From Aeromicrobium endophyticum (GTDB lineage Bacteria > Actinomycetota > Actinomycetes > Propionibacteriales > Nocardioidaceae), in the NCBI RefSeq assembly GCF_003586285.1, contig NZ_QUBR01000002.1:1426001-1490000 (forward strand): a DNA stretch of 64,000 nucleotides. The letters are read 5' to 3'. Below the pieces are notes generated by a model, which searched no databases, was not told where the DNA came from, and saw only the letters and a program-made list of their open reading frames with translations. The position numbers and the translations under genes are program-made. Shown piece by piece: positions 55,961 to 63,947 of this stretch; position 1 is the first letter of the stretch; every line of letters starts with the position of its first letter.

Positions 55961-56883
55961 CAGAAGATCGCCTTCGGCTCGAGGGGCGACCCGGTGCCAC
56001 CGGTGATCTGCAAGGGGTGCGCGCTGAAGAAGAACTCCCATCGCTGGTGCCGGGAGCACGCATCTGCCAGCCCCTCGAGATCGAACATCTCCCCGATCGC
56101 CATGCCCATGTCGCGCACCAGGACGCAGTGAACCGGCATGCTCTCGGGGCTCTGTGACGGGGCGATCTCCAGTCCCCAGTTATCGCTGGCCACGAAGGCG
56201 ATGCGGTGCTCGGACAACCAGGCCGTGACCGGCAGCGACAGGCCCGGCTCGCGACTCATGTACGCCGAGCGACCCTGGTCACGCAGGGTCCGGAGCCACC
56301 CGGTGCGCACCAGCAGCGTGTCGCCCTGCGACGGCTCGAGCCCCTGTCGCGCGAGGCAGTCGTCGAGCTCCTCGACCGTGACGGCGTGGTCGGCGCTCAG
56401 ACGGTCCACGCCCAGATGCCGCGGAAGGTCGACCAGGAGCCCTCGTCCGTGGACGCCCTCGCGAAGCGCCTCGACCCCGTGCACCGAGGCCCCTCCCGGG
56501 CCGATGGAGTCCACCGGCACGCCGTTGTAGAGGAAGCCGTCGTACGCCACGTGCGACAACGCGTCGAGCTGGGTCGCGCTCTGCGGCGCCATCGTGAGCA
56601 TGTCGTCCATCCACTGGAACCCACCTGGCTCCGGCTCGACGTCAGGCGTCCGGGTCATCACGTGCACGGGGTTGGGACGCACGCCGTCGGAGGGCTGCGG
56701 GCCGTCGGCGTCCAGGGGAAGTCCGAGCGAGACGACCTCACCCACCTGGATCAGTCGTGCGGCTGCCGCGACACGCTCGGGCGTGATCCAGTTGAGGGTC
56801 CCGCGACCGTCGCCCGCACCCCAGCGTCCCCAGTTGGACAGCCGGGCACCCCAGTCGCGAAAGCCCTCCACCGGGTCGCTCAC
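55960..56883 (-). CDS. Cyclase/kynurenine-formamidase-family protein
   Basis: A 307-residue member of the PF04199 cyclase family. The metal/active-site segment is [23 protein letters not shown], the Q-T-Q-x-D-x-x-x-H variant of the classical HxGTHxDxPxH. [21 protein letters not shown] and [12 protein letters not shown] follow. Members hydrolyse formamides, lactones or similar bonds. Placement between the transporter and aroQ suggests it hydrolyses a conjugate or lactone of quinate or shikimate before entry to the pathway, which is speculation. The GTG start overlaps the permease stop. Confidence 0.85.
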   Translation of the reverse strand: MSDPVEGFRDWGARLSNWGRWGAGDGRGTLNWITPERVAAAARLIQVGEVVSLGLPLDADGPQPSDGVRPNPVHVMTRTPDVEPEPGGFQWMDDMLTMAPQSATQLDALSHVAYDGFLYNGVPVDSIGPGGASVHGVEALREGVHGRGLLVDLPRHLGVDRLSADHAVTVEELDDCLARQGLEPSQGDTLLVRTGWLRTLRDQGRSAYMSREPGLSLPVTAWLSEHRIAFVASDNWGLEIAPSQSPESMPVHCVLVRDMGMAIGEMFDLEGLADACSRHQRWEFFFSAHPLQITGGTGSPLEPKAIF

Positions 56884-57869
56884 GACGTGGCAGCTCGCTT
56901 GAGCCTGCCGGTGTTGAACGAGTCGAGCAGCACGGCGAGGAAGATCAGTGCGCCCTGGACGAACTGCACCCAGAACGACGAGACGTTGAGCAGCGTGAGG
57001 CCGTTGTTGATGACACCGATGAGCAGCACACCGACCAGTGTGCCGATCATGCTGCCCTTGCCGCCGAACAGGCTCGTTCCACCGATGACCACGGCCGCGA
57101 TGACCTGCAGCTCCGTGCCGGTCGCGGCGTTGGGCGTCGCCGAGTCGAGGCGACCCACCAGCACGATGGCCGCGACCCCCGCACAGACCGCGGCGATGAC
57201 GTAGGTCGAGAAGATGACGCCCTTGACGTTGATGCCCGCGAGTCGTGCGGCATCGGCATTGCCGCCGACCGCGTACACACGGTGCCCGAAGGTGGTGCGC
57301 GACAGCAGCAGGTGGCCGACGAGGAACAGGAGCACCGTCACGATCGCCGACACCTTGAGCCCAGCGAGGTCGGCGCTGCCGAGCCAGTTGAGCGTCGACG
57401 GCAGGTCGTAGACCGACTCGCCCTGGCTGAACTGCAGGGTCAGACCGCGTGCCATCCCCATGACGGCCAGCGTCACGATGAAGGGTGCGAGCCCCAGCCA
57501 CGCGACCGAGAAGCCGTTGAAGGCTCCCACCAGGACTGCCACGCCCATGACCGCCAGCAGGCCCAGCCAACCGCTGTCGCTGTGGTGAGCCAGCTGTGCG
57601 CCGAGGAACCCGGCCAGGGCCATCGTCGCGCCCACCGAGAGGTCGATGCCGCTCGTGATGATGACGAACGTCGCCCCGACGGCCGCGATGCCGACGACGG
57701 CGCTCTGCGTGACGATGTTCGTCAGGTTGCTGCTCGTCAGGAAGACGTCCGACATGAAGGACAGCGCCACGGAGACGATGATCAGCGCGGCCACGATCGG
57801 CGCGATGTTGCTGCTGAGGGCTCGCTCGACCTGGTGACGCCAGGGCGAGGACTGGGTTGCGGTGGACAC
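56880..57869 (-). CDS. CUT2 (ribose-type) ABC transporter permease
   Basis: A 329-residue permease of the RbsC/XylH family: FVIITSGIDLSVGATMALAGFLGAQLAHH, PFIVTLAVMGMARGLTLQFSQGE, LLSRTTFGHRVYAVGGNADAARLAGINVKGV (coupling helix) and GGTSLFGGKGSMIGTLVGVLLIGVINNGLTLLNVSSFWVQFVQG. GTG 57869 has AGGAG upstream. An ATG at 57920 overlaps the ATPase stop (ATGA) and would add a Pro/Gln-rich 17-residue tail at the N-terminus. It is flanked by shikimate-pathway enzymes on both sides of the operon. Confidence 0.9.
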   Translation of the reverse strand: MSTATQSSPWRHQVERALSSNIAPIVAALIIVSVALSFMSDVFLTSSNLTNIVTQSAVVGIAAVGATFVIITSGIDLSVGATMALAGFLGAQLAHHSDSGWLGLLAVMGVAVLVGAFNGFSVAWLGLAPFIVTLAVMGMARGLTLQFSQGESVYDLPSTLNWLGSADLAGLKVSAIVTVLLFLVGHLLLSRTTFGHRVYAVGGNADAARLAGINVKGVIFSTYVIAAVCAGVAAIVLVGRLDSATPNAATGTELQVIAAVVIGGTSLFGGKGSMIGTLVGVLLIGVINNGLTLLNVSSFWVQFVQGALIFLAVLLDSFNTGRLKRAATS

Positions 57870-57916
57870 GGGACGCTCCTGTGGCTGGGGGGTGGGCTGG
57901 GGGTGGGAGGTGCGGC

Positions 57917-59416
57917 TCATGCGGGAGGCTCGCTCACGGCGCTGCCGCCCGCCGCGAGGTGCAGGATCTTCTCGCGGTCGAACGAGCCGCGGGCGAACTC
58001 CCCGACGACCCGGCCGGCAGCCAGGACGTAGACCCGATCGGCGACTGCGAGCACCTCGTCGGTGTCCGAGCTGCAGACCATCACGGCCGACCCCTTCTCG
58101 GCCAGCGTGAACACGTGCTCGTAGATGCCGGACTTCGCGCCGATGTCGACACCGCGCGTCGGATCGTCGAACAGCACCACCCGCGGCGACATCTCGCTGA
58201 CCCGTCCGACGATGACCTTCTGCTGGTTGCCGCCCGACAGCTTGCCGATCTCCTGATGGACCGAACCGAGCTTGACGTCGTACTTCGACGTGATCTCCTG
58301 CGCCCTGCGCGTCATGACGCCCGACCTCAGCAGACCGCGCCGCGAGACCGGTGCGTAGTCGCCCATCGCGATGTTGGACCGGACGGAGGCGTCGAGGACG
58401 AGTCCCTCGGCCTTGCGATCCTCCGGGACGTAGACGACCCCTGCGGAGCGCGCGGCGGCGATGCTGCCGGTGCGCACGCGGCGACCCGCGACGCTCACCT
58501 CGCCCGAGACGACGTGAGCGACCCCTCCCACGGCCTTCATGAGCTCGGTTCGACCCGACCCGGCGAGGCCCACCAGACCGACGACCTCGCCGCGATCGGC
58601 ATGGATCGACGTGTCCTTGACGCCACGGGCCACGAGCCCTCGAGTGACCAACGCCGGTTCGCCGACGTCTCGCGGCCGCCACGGGTATGCCTGCTCGAGC
58701 TCCTTGGCCAGCATCGACCGGACCAGGGACGGCTCGTCCCACTGTCCGATGGGTTGATCGCCCACGAGGTTTCCGTCGCGCAGCACCACGACCCGATCCG
58801 CCACGTCGAAGAGCTCGTCGAGGTGGTGGGTCACGTAAAGGATCGCTATCCCCTCGTCCCGCAGGGTCCGCACGACCGAGAGCAGGGTCTCGACGTCTCG
58901 CTCCGGCAGCGACGAGGTCGGCTCGTCGAGGATCAGGACCCGTGTGTCGCGGACGAGGCAGCGAGCGATCTCGGCCAGCTGGCGCTGGGAGATCGTCAGG
59001 TCGCGGATCGGTGTGCGCAGGTCGAGCTCGCCCAGCCCCACGCGGCTCAGGCCGGCCTTCGCGCGACGTCGATTCTCCCCCCTGCGGGTGAGGCCCCCGC
59101 GGCTCGACAGGTTGCCGAGCAGGACGTTGTCGAGCAGTGTCATGTCCGGAACGTCGGTCAGCTCCTGGTAGATCACGCTGAGGCCGGCAGCGATCACGTC
59201 CCCCGTCGTGCTGGGCAGCTGCTCGCCACCCAGCACGACGGATCCGGCCGTCGGGGTCTCTGCACCGGCGAGGATCTTGATCAGCGTCGACTTGCCGGCA
59301 CCGTTCTCGCCGACGAGGCCGGTGACCTCGCCGGCGCGGAACGCGAAGTCGACGCCGTCGAGGACCGTGACCGCTCCGAATCGCTTCGAGACTCCCTGGA
59401 CCGAGACGATGGGCAT
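57917..59416 (-). CDS. CUT2 ABC transporter ATP-binding protein (two ATPase domains)
   Basis: A 499-residue RbsA/MglA-type protein. Domain 1 has GENGAGKSTLIKILAG, a signature-like ISQRQLAEIARCLVRD and VLILDEPTSSLPERD. Domain 2 has the degenerate Walker A GLAGSGRTELMKAVGG, LSGGNQQKVIVGR and VLFDDPTRGVDIGAK. This one-good-one-degenerate pattern is normal for the CUT2 family. The ATG at 59416 lies right after the binding-protein stop. It powers uptake by the adjacent permease. Confidence 0.92.
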   Translation of the reverse strand: MPIVSVQGVSKRFGAVTVLDGVDFAFRAGEVTGLVGENGAGKSTLIKILAGAETPTAGSVVLGGEQLPSTTGDVIAAGLSVIYQELTDVPDMTLLDNVLLGNLSSRGGLTRRGENRRRAKAGLSRVGLGELDLRTPIRDLTISQRQLAEIARCLVRDTRVLILDEPTSSLPERDVETLLSVVRTLRDEGIAILYVTHHLDELFDVADRVVVLRDGNLVGDQPIGQWDEPSLVRSMLAKELEQAYPWRPRDVGEPALVTRGLVARGVKDTSIHADRGEVVGLVGLAGSGRTELMKAVGGVAHVVSGEVSVAGRRVRTGSIAAARSAGVVYVPEDRKAEGLVLDASVRSNIAMGDYAPVSRRGLLRSGVMTRRAQEITSKYDVKLGSVHQEIGKLSGGNQQKVIVGRVSEMSPRVVLFDDPTRGVDIGAKSGIYEHVFTLAEKGSAVMVCSSDTDEVLAVADRVYVLAAGRVVGEFARGSFDREKILHLAAGGSAVSEPPA

Positions 59417-59417
59417 G

Positions 59418-60476
59418 TCAGCCAACCTGATCAGCCCAGATTCCGTAGTCCTTGACCTCCGCCGAGTCGATGTTGGCCGGCGTGATGATCATGCCGGGCC
59501 ACTCGATGAATCCCGAGACGTCCTTGCCGGCCTCGATCTCGGCGATCTTGTCCATCACGAGCTCGGACAGCTTGATGGGGTTCGAGCTGACCGTCATGTC
59601 CTGACGACCGGCGCGGATGTCCGCGATCGCCGGAGCGGGCGCGTCGTTGCCCGTGACGAAGATGTGTCCGGGCTCTCCGACCTTCGTCAGCAGGCCTGCG
59701 GCCTCGATGGCCTTGGTCGCACCCTGGGCCTCGCTGTCGTTCGACGTGAAGACGGCCTCGACCCCCTTGTGCGCCTGGAGCAGGTCGGTCATCACGCGGT
59801 ACGTCTTGTCGGTGTCGAAGCCCCCGTCCTGGCGCGCCACGACGTCGATGTCGGGGTACTTGCTGATGATGTTGTTGAAGCCCTTCTCCCGGTCGGTCGC
59901 CGCCGAGCTTCCCGCGATCCCCTGGATGTCGAGGATCTTGCCGGACGGTGACCCGTTCTTCTTCGTGAGGAAGTCGACGATGCCCTGGGCGCTCTGCTCG
60001 CCGATCGTGACGTGATTCATGGCGACCGTGAACTGGACGTCGTCGGACTTGATCGTGTCGCTGATCGCGATGACGGTGGCTCCCGCAGCCTTCGCGGCCT
60101 TGACCGCGGGGACGATCGCCGAGGCGTCGGCCGGGCTGATCACGATGTACTTGGCGCCCTTGGTGATCAGGTTCTGGATGTCGTTGACCTGGGTGTTGTT
60201 GTCACCGTTGGAGTTGGTCTGCAACAGCTTGAACCCGTGCGACGTGGCGCCCTTCTCGAGACCCTTGATGAGTCCCGTGAAGTAGGGGTTGGACAGGGTG
60301 TAGCCGGAGTAGCCGACGACGACATCACCGTCGCCACCGGACCCCGCACCGTCCGAGCTCGTCGCGCAGCCCGACATGGCCGTCACGAGCACGGCTGCCG
60401 ACGCGAGCGCGGCGATCTTCCATGAACGTCCCGCCCGACGGTCGGCGCGGTCGGTCGTTGTCTTCCAGCGGATCAT
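59418..60476 (-). CDS. CUT2 periplasmic-binding-type lipoprotein (RbsB family)
   Basis: A 352-residue lipoprotein with lipobox VTAMSGC. The type I periplasmic binding fold is evident from VVVGYSGYTLSNPYFTGLIKGLEKGATSHGFKLLQTNSNGDNNTQVNDIQNLITKGAKYIVISPADASAIVPAVKAAKAAGATVIAISD and, later, GVEAVFTSNDSEAQGATKAIE. Members bind sugars, polyols or autoinducer-2. Here the operon argues for a cyclitol acid such as quinate or shikimate. The ATG follows GAAGGAACGACATC. Confidence 0.92.
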   Translation of the reverse strand: MIRWKTTTDRADRRAGRSWKIAALASAAVLVTAMSGCATSSDGAGSGGDGDVVVGYSGYTLSNPYFTGLIKGLEKGATSHGFKLLQTNSNGDNNTQVNDIQNLITKGAKYIVISPADASAIVPAVKAAKAAGATVIAISDTIKSDDVQFTVAMNHVTIGEQSAQGIVDFLTKKNGSPSGKILDIQGIAGSSAATDREKGFNNIISKYPDIDVVARQDGGFDTDKTYRVMTDLLQAHKGVEAVFTSNDSEAQGATKAIEAAGLLTKVGEPGHIFVTGNDAPAPAIADIRAGRQDMTVSSNPIKLSELVMDKIAEIEAGKDVSGFIEWPGMIITPANIDSAEVKDYGIWADQVG

Positions 60477-60588
60477 GATGTCGTTCCTTCTTCGTTCCGG
60501 CGCAGGAGCGCCTGGTCGTCTCAGTGTTGCCCTTCGGAGCGGGAGCCTCGAAGGAAAGTCGCACCGGCCGCGGCCCGTGCGTCCCGAG

Positions 60589-61476
60589 TCATTCGGTGGC
60601 GGCGGCCTCCTCGGCCTCCAGGAGGGCCAGCAGGTCGGCGCGCACGCGAGCCTGGTCCGGTTCCATGCCGGTCAGGATCCGGAGGCTGTCGATGGCCTGG
60701 CCGACCGCCATCATGGAGCCGTCGATGACGTCCCGTCCCGACGACCGCCCCGCTCGCACCAGCTCGGTCTCGACGGGCCGGTAGACGATCTCGGCGATCC
60801 ATGCCTGCGGCGACAGCCTCGACGGCTCGAGGGGAAGGCCAGGATGCATCGCCATGCCGGTGGGTGTGGCGTGGACGACCCCGTCGAACTCGGACCATTC
60901 GCCGTCCAGGTCGCCGGACGCCATGCGGATCGTCTGGCCCAGGAACATGGGGGCGTACCGGTCCACCAGGTTGCGGGCACGCATCGGGTCGAGGTCGCTG
61001 ATGACGAGGCTCTCGACACCGAGTCGCAGGAGAGCATAGGCCGTGGCGGCACCGGCGCCGCCCGACCCGAGCTGCAGCACCGAACGACGCGGCGCATGAC
61101 GCAGACGACTCATGAACGAGCTGCTGAAGCCGGTCCAGTCGGTGTTGTGCCCCGTCACGCCGTCGTCTCCGAACACGAGCAGGTTCGCTGCCCCGATGCT
61201 GCGGGCGTCACGGCTGAGGCCGTCGATGAACGACAGGACACGCTGCTTGTAGGGGTGAGTGACGTTGAGCCCGGCGAAACCTGCTGCCGCGAGCCCGCGG
61301 ACGAACGACTCGAGACCCTGGTCGTCGAGGGTCTCCCCCGCGATGTCGAAGAGCTCGTAGGAGTAGTCCAGGCCCAGCCGCCGGCCTTCCATCACGTGCA
61401 TGGCGGGCGTCAAGGACTGGCCGATCCCCTCGCCCAGGAGCCCCACGCGGAAGCGGAGGGTGGAGCGCTGCGTCAT
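60589..61476 (-). CDS. qsuD: Quinate/shikimate dehydrogenase (AroE/QsuD family)
   Basis: A 295-residue AroE-fold enzyme at the head of the catabolic operon. The substrate loop is GIGQSLTPAMH, with Ser-x-Thr where biosynthetic AroE has Ser-x-Ser; this change is associated with quinate use in the corynebacterial enzyme (recalled). The catalytic Lys is in NVTHPYKQRV and Asp in GHNTDWTGFSSS. The nucleotide loop LGSGGAGAATAYAL is followed by VISDLDPMRARNL, whose acidic residue favours NAD over NADP. A catabolic oxidation to 3-dehydroquinate or 3-dehydroshikimate is therefore likely. Confidence 0.88.
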   Translation of the reverse strand: MTQRSTLRFRVGLLGEGIGQSLTPAMHVMEGRRLGLDYSYELFDIAGETLDDQGLESFVRGLAAAGFAGLNVTHPYKQRVLSFIDGLSRDARSIGAANLLVFGDDGVTGHNTDWTGFSSSFMSRLRHAPRRSVLQLGSGGAGAATAYALLRLGVESLVISDLDPMRARNLVDRYAPMFLGQTIRMASGDLDGEWSEFDGVVHATPTGMAMHPGLPLEPSRLSPQAWIAEIVYRPVETELVRAGRSSGRDVIDGSMMAVGQAIDSLRILTGMEPDQARVRADLLALLEAEEAAATE

Positions 61477-61490
61477 GCCGTCATGTCCTC

Positions 61491-61541
61491 ACTCGTGTAC
61501 GTACGAGTTAGTACATTAAGTGTGACGGCACTCACTGTCAA
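61491..61541 (-). promoter_or_regulatory. Consensus promoter and operator of the quinate/shikimate operon
   Basis: On the minus strand, TTGACA (61541-61536), a 17-bp spacer and TAATGT (61518-61513) make the most consensus-like promoter I found in the window. Just downstream of the -10, ACTCGT (61491-61496) and ACGAGT (61503-61508) form an 18-bp operator-like inverted repeat. A repressor there would block initiation. The site differs in sequence from the operator at 54776, so a second regulator is possible. Confidence 0.7.
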
Positions 61542-61577
61542 GCAACTTCGCGCGCCCCGTCCGGCGCCCACGGCACG

Positions 61578-62504
61578 TCAGGCAGTGGGCAGGTCAGCGT
61601 CCGGCGGTGCTCCCGGGCGCGAGACCGTCAGCACCGCCTCGACGACGGCGTCCTCGCGCTCGAGCCGGTGCTCGAGCTCGCGCAGCCGGTCGGCGACGCT
61701 CGACTCGACCGCGTCCCCGACCAGGTCGACGCTCGCGACGACGTACACGCGGTGCGGGCCGACGAACTCCACGTGCAGGTAGCCGACGCTCGACACCTCG
61801 TCCATCGCGGCGATGCGCTCGCGCACGACGTCGCGCACCGGCTGGGCGACCTCCATCCCGACCAGGAAGCGTCGGTTGCGGTCGATCAGCACGAAGGCGA
61901 CGACGGCCAGCAGCACGCCGACCAGGATCGAGCCGATCGCGTCGTACACCGGCGAGCCGGTGGCCTGGTGCAACCCGATGCCGGCGGCGGCGATGACCAG
62001 CCCCGTCAACGCAGCGGCGTCCTCGGCGAAGACAGCCCGCAGCGTGGGATCAGACGTCTCGAGGACGTGCTGCAGCACCGAGTCGTCGACCCGGCTGGCC
62101 TCGCCGCGCACCTGCCGCAAGGCCTGGGCGAACGAGATGCCCTCCAGCACGAACGCGATGCCCAGCACCGCGTAGGCGATCGTGTAGCTCTCGGCCGCCT
62201 CGTCGGCGGTCAGCTGCTGCACGCCGTGCGTGATCGACACGACCGCACCGGCCACGAACAGTCCGACCGCCGCGAACATCGACCAGACGTACGCCTCGCG
62301 GCCGTAGCCCAGCGGGTGCTGACGGTCGGGACGACGCTTCGAGCGGCGGTCGGCGACGAGCAGGAAGACCTCGTTGCCCGTGTCGGCCCACGAGTGGGCC
62401 GCCTCGGCCACCATCGATGCCGAGCCCGTCAGGACGGCCGCGACCGACTTGGCCAGCGCCACCAGCGCGTTGGCGGCGAAGGCCAGGACGACGGTGACGT
62501 TCAC
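61578..62504 (-). CDS. Cation diffusion facilitator transporter
   Basis: A 308-residue CDF-family metal/proton antiporter with six helices. GSASMVAEAAHSWADTGNEVFLLV gives HxxxD in helix 2, FAEDAAALTGLVIAAAGIGLHQATG gives the second metal pair ExxxD in helix 5, and a cytoplasmic C-terminal domain follows (SSVGYLHVEFVGPHRVYVVASVDLVGD). A divalent metal such as Zn or Mn is the likely substrate. The GTG at 62504 starts 4 bp after the mca stop, so it is probably cotranscribed with mca. Confidence 0.9.
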   Translation of the reverse strand: MNVTVVLAFAANALVALAKSVAAVLTGSASMVAEAAHSWADTGNEVFLLVADRRSKRRPDRQHPLGYGREAYVWSMFAAVGLFVAGAVVSITHGVQQLTADEAAESYTIAYAVLGIAFVLEGISFAQALRQVRGEASRVDDSVLQHVLETSDPTLRAVFAEDAAALTGLVIAAAGIGLHQATGSPVYDAIGSILVGVLLAVVAFVLIDRNRRFLVGMEVAQPVRDVVRERIAAMDEVSSVGYLHVEFVGPHRVYVVASVDLVGDAVESSVADRLRELEHRLEREDAVVEAVLTVSRPGAPPDADLPTA

Positions 62505-62508
62505 GCGG

Positions 62509-63381
62509 TCAGCGCAGGCCGGCGAAGAGGTCGGTCTCGGGCAGGGACGTCTCGACCTTGGAGTCGACGAGCTGGTAGTCCTCGCTGGGCCAGGCCTCGG
62601 CCTGGATCTCGCGCGGGATCGAGAAGAACCACCCGTCCGGGTCGATCTGGGTCGCGTGCGCGAGCAGCGCGGCGTCGCGCACCTCGAAGTACTCGGCGCA
62701 CTCGACCTGTGTCGTCAGGCGCTCCTCGTCCTCGGGCTTGCGCTCCCAGTCCTTGAACCGCTCGGCGTACGGGTTCTCGATGCCGTGCTCCTCGCAGGCC
62801 CGGGCGATGGCCTCCATCTTCTTCCAGCTCCAGCCCAGGTGGTAGTAGAGCTTGGAGACCTGCCACGGCTCGCCGGCGTCGGGGTAGCGCGTCGGGTCGG
62901 CCGCGGCCTCGTACGCCTCGACGCTGACCTTGTGGCACATGATGTGGTCGGGGTGCGGGTAGCCGCCGTTCTCGTCGTACGTCGTCAGCACGTGCGGCTT
63001 GAACGAACGGATCAGGCGCACGAGGGGTTCGGCGCCCTCCTCGACCGGCACCAGGCCGAAGCAGCCCTCGGGCAGCGGCGGCTTCGGGTCGCCCTCGGGC
63101 CAGCCGGAGTCGACGAAGCCGAGCCAGTCCTGCGTCACGCCGAGGATCTCGCGGGCGCGGTCCATCTCCTCGCGACGGATCTCGGTGATCAGCTCGGGGT
63201 TGTCCTCGATGCCCGGGTGCTTGAACTGGGGGTTGAGGATCGAGCCCCGCTCGCCGCCGGTGCAGGTCACGACGTGCACGTCCACCCCCTCGGCGACGTA
63301 CTTGGCGGTCGACGCGGCACCCTTGCTCGACTCGTCGTCGGGGTGGGCGTGCACGTGCATGAGGCGGAGCTTCTCGGCCAC
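62509..63381 (-). CDS. mca: Mycothiol S-conjugate amidase
   Basis: A 290-residue zinc amidase that cleaves mycothiol conjugates, releasing mercapturic acids for export. This detoxification route is specific to actinobacteria. Zinc-site motifs are LMHVHAHPDDESSKGAAS and YPHPDHIMCHKVS. Other conserved parts are CTGGERGSILNP and YYHLGWSWKKMEAIARACEEHG, which separates Mca from MshB. GTG 63381 has GAAGGAG upstream; the ORF extension to 63459 is rejected. Confidence 0.95.
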   Translation of the reverse strand: MAEKLRLMHVHAHPDDESSKGAASTAKYVAEGVDVHVVTCTGGERGSILNPQFKHPGIEDNPELITEIRREEMDRAREILGVTQDWLGFVDSGWPEGDPKPPLPEGCFGLVPVEEGAEPLVRLIRSFKPHVLTTYDENGGYPHPDHIMCHKVSVEAYEAAADPTRYPDAGEPWQVSKLYYHLGWSWKKMEAIARACEEHGIENPYAERFKDWERKPEDEERLTTQVECAEYFEVRDAALLAHATQIDPDGWFFSIPREIQAEAWPSEDYQLVDSKVETSLPETDLFAGLR

Positions 63382-63505
63382 GGTTCTCCTTCGAAGGCGT
63401 GCGCAAATCCTTGCACCTGTGCGAACACGGCGCGAGGTCCGGGTGTTCCTGCCGTCCACCGAGGCCGCACGGCACGCCTGGGTGCCGCCTGAGACACTGG
63501 ACGAC

Positions 63506-63883
63506 GTGACCGACCTCAGCTCTCGCTACGGATCCCGCCAGCGTCCCCGATGGTTCTGGCCTGCGATCGCAGCGATCGGCATCACCCTCGGCATCGCCTT
63601 CGCCGCCTGGGTCGGGTTCCAGAAGGACCCCGTCACCGGACGGCTGTGGGGCTACGACGTCGTCAGCGACACCCAGGTCACGGTCAAGCTCGATGTCATC
63701 CGTCCCGATCCGATCGCCGTGACCTGCACCGTCTACTCCCAGGCTGCCGACCACTCCATCGTCGGCGAGAAGACCGTCGACATCCCCCCGTCGAACCGCG
63801 AGAAGGTGCGCGTGCCGATCGAGATCGAGACCGAGCGCAGAGGCGTCAACGGTGTGCTGAGAACGTGTGTGCCCGCTGATTGA
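63506..63883 (+). CDS. DUF4307 membrane-anchored protein
   Basis: A 125-residue protein with one N-terminal helix (FWPAIAAIGITLGIAFAAWVGF) and a small beta domain (GYDVVSDTQVTVKLDVIRPDPIAVTCTVYSQAADHSIVGEKTVDIPPSNREKVRVPIEIE) typical of DUF4307. It lies between mca and greA, as Rv1081c does. The function is unknown. The GTG at 63506 has no ribosome binding site and only a weak -10-like sequence before it. Confidence 0.86.
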   Translation: MTDLSSRYGSRQRPRWFWPAIAAIGITLGIAFAAWVGFQKDPVTGRLWGYDVVSDTQVTVKLDVIRPDPIAVTCTVYSQAADHSIVGEKTVDIPPSNREKVRVPIEIETERRGVNGVLRTCVPAD

Positions 63884-63901
63884 GTGCTAGCCTCGTCAGT
63901 T

Positions 63902-63925
63902 CACCCCGGGCGGTTTCCCGGGGTG
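63902..63925 (+). promoter_or_regulatory. Leader hairpin upstream of greA
   Basis: CACCCCGGG (63902-63910) and CCCGGGGTG (63917-63925) form a perfect 9-bp stem with a 6-nt loop, 22 bp before the greA ATG and downstream of a possible -10 (TAGCCT, 63888-63893). The ribosome binding site AAAGGAG lies after the stem and is free. It could be an attenuator, a 5' stabiliser or the terminator of the DUF4307 gene. Confidence 0.45.
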
Positions 63926-63947
63926 CCGCACGTAAAGGAGAGCTCAC

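Noticed and set aside
57917-59416. Second Walker A (GLAGSGRT) of the double ATPase as evidence of decay
   Set aside because: A degenerate second site is normal for the RbsA/MglA family, unlike the case at 41751-42917.
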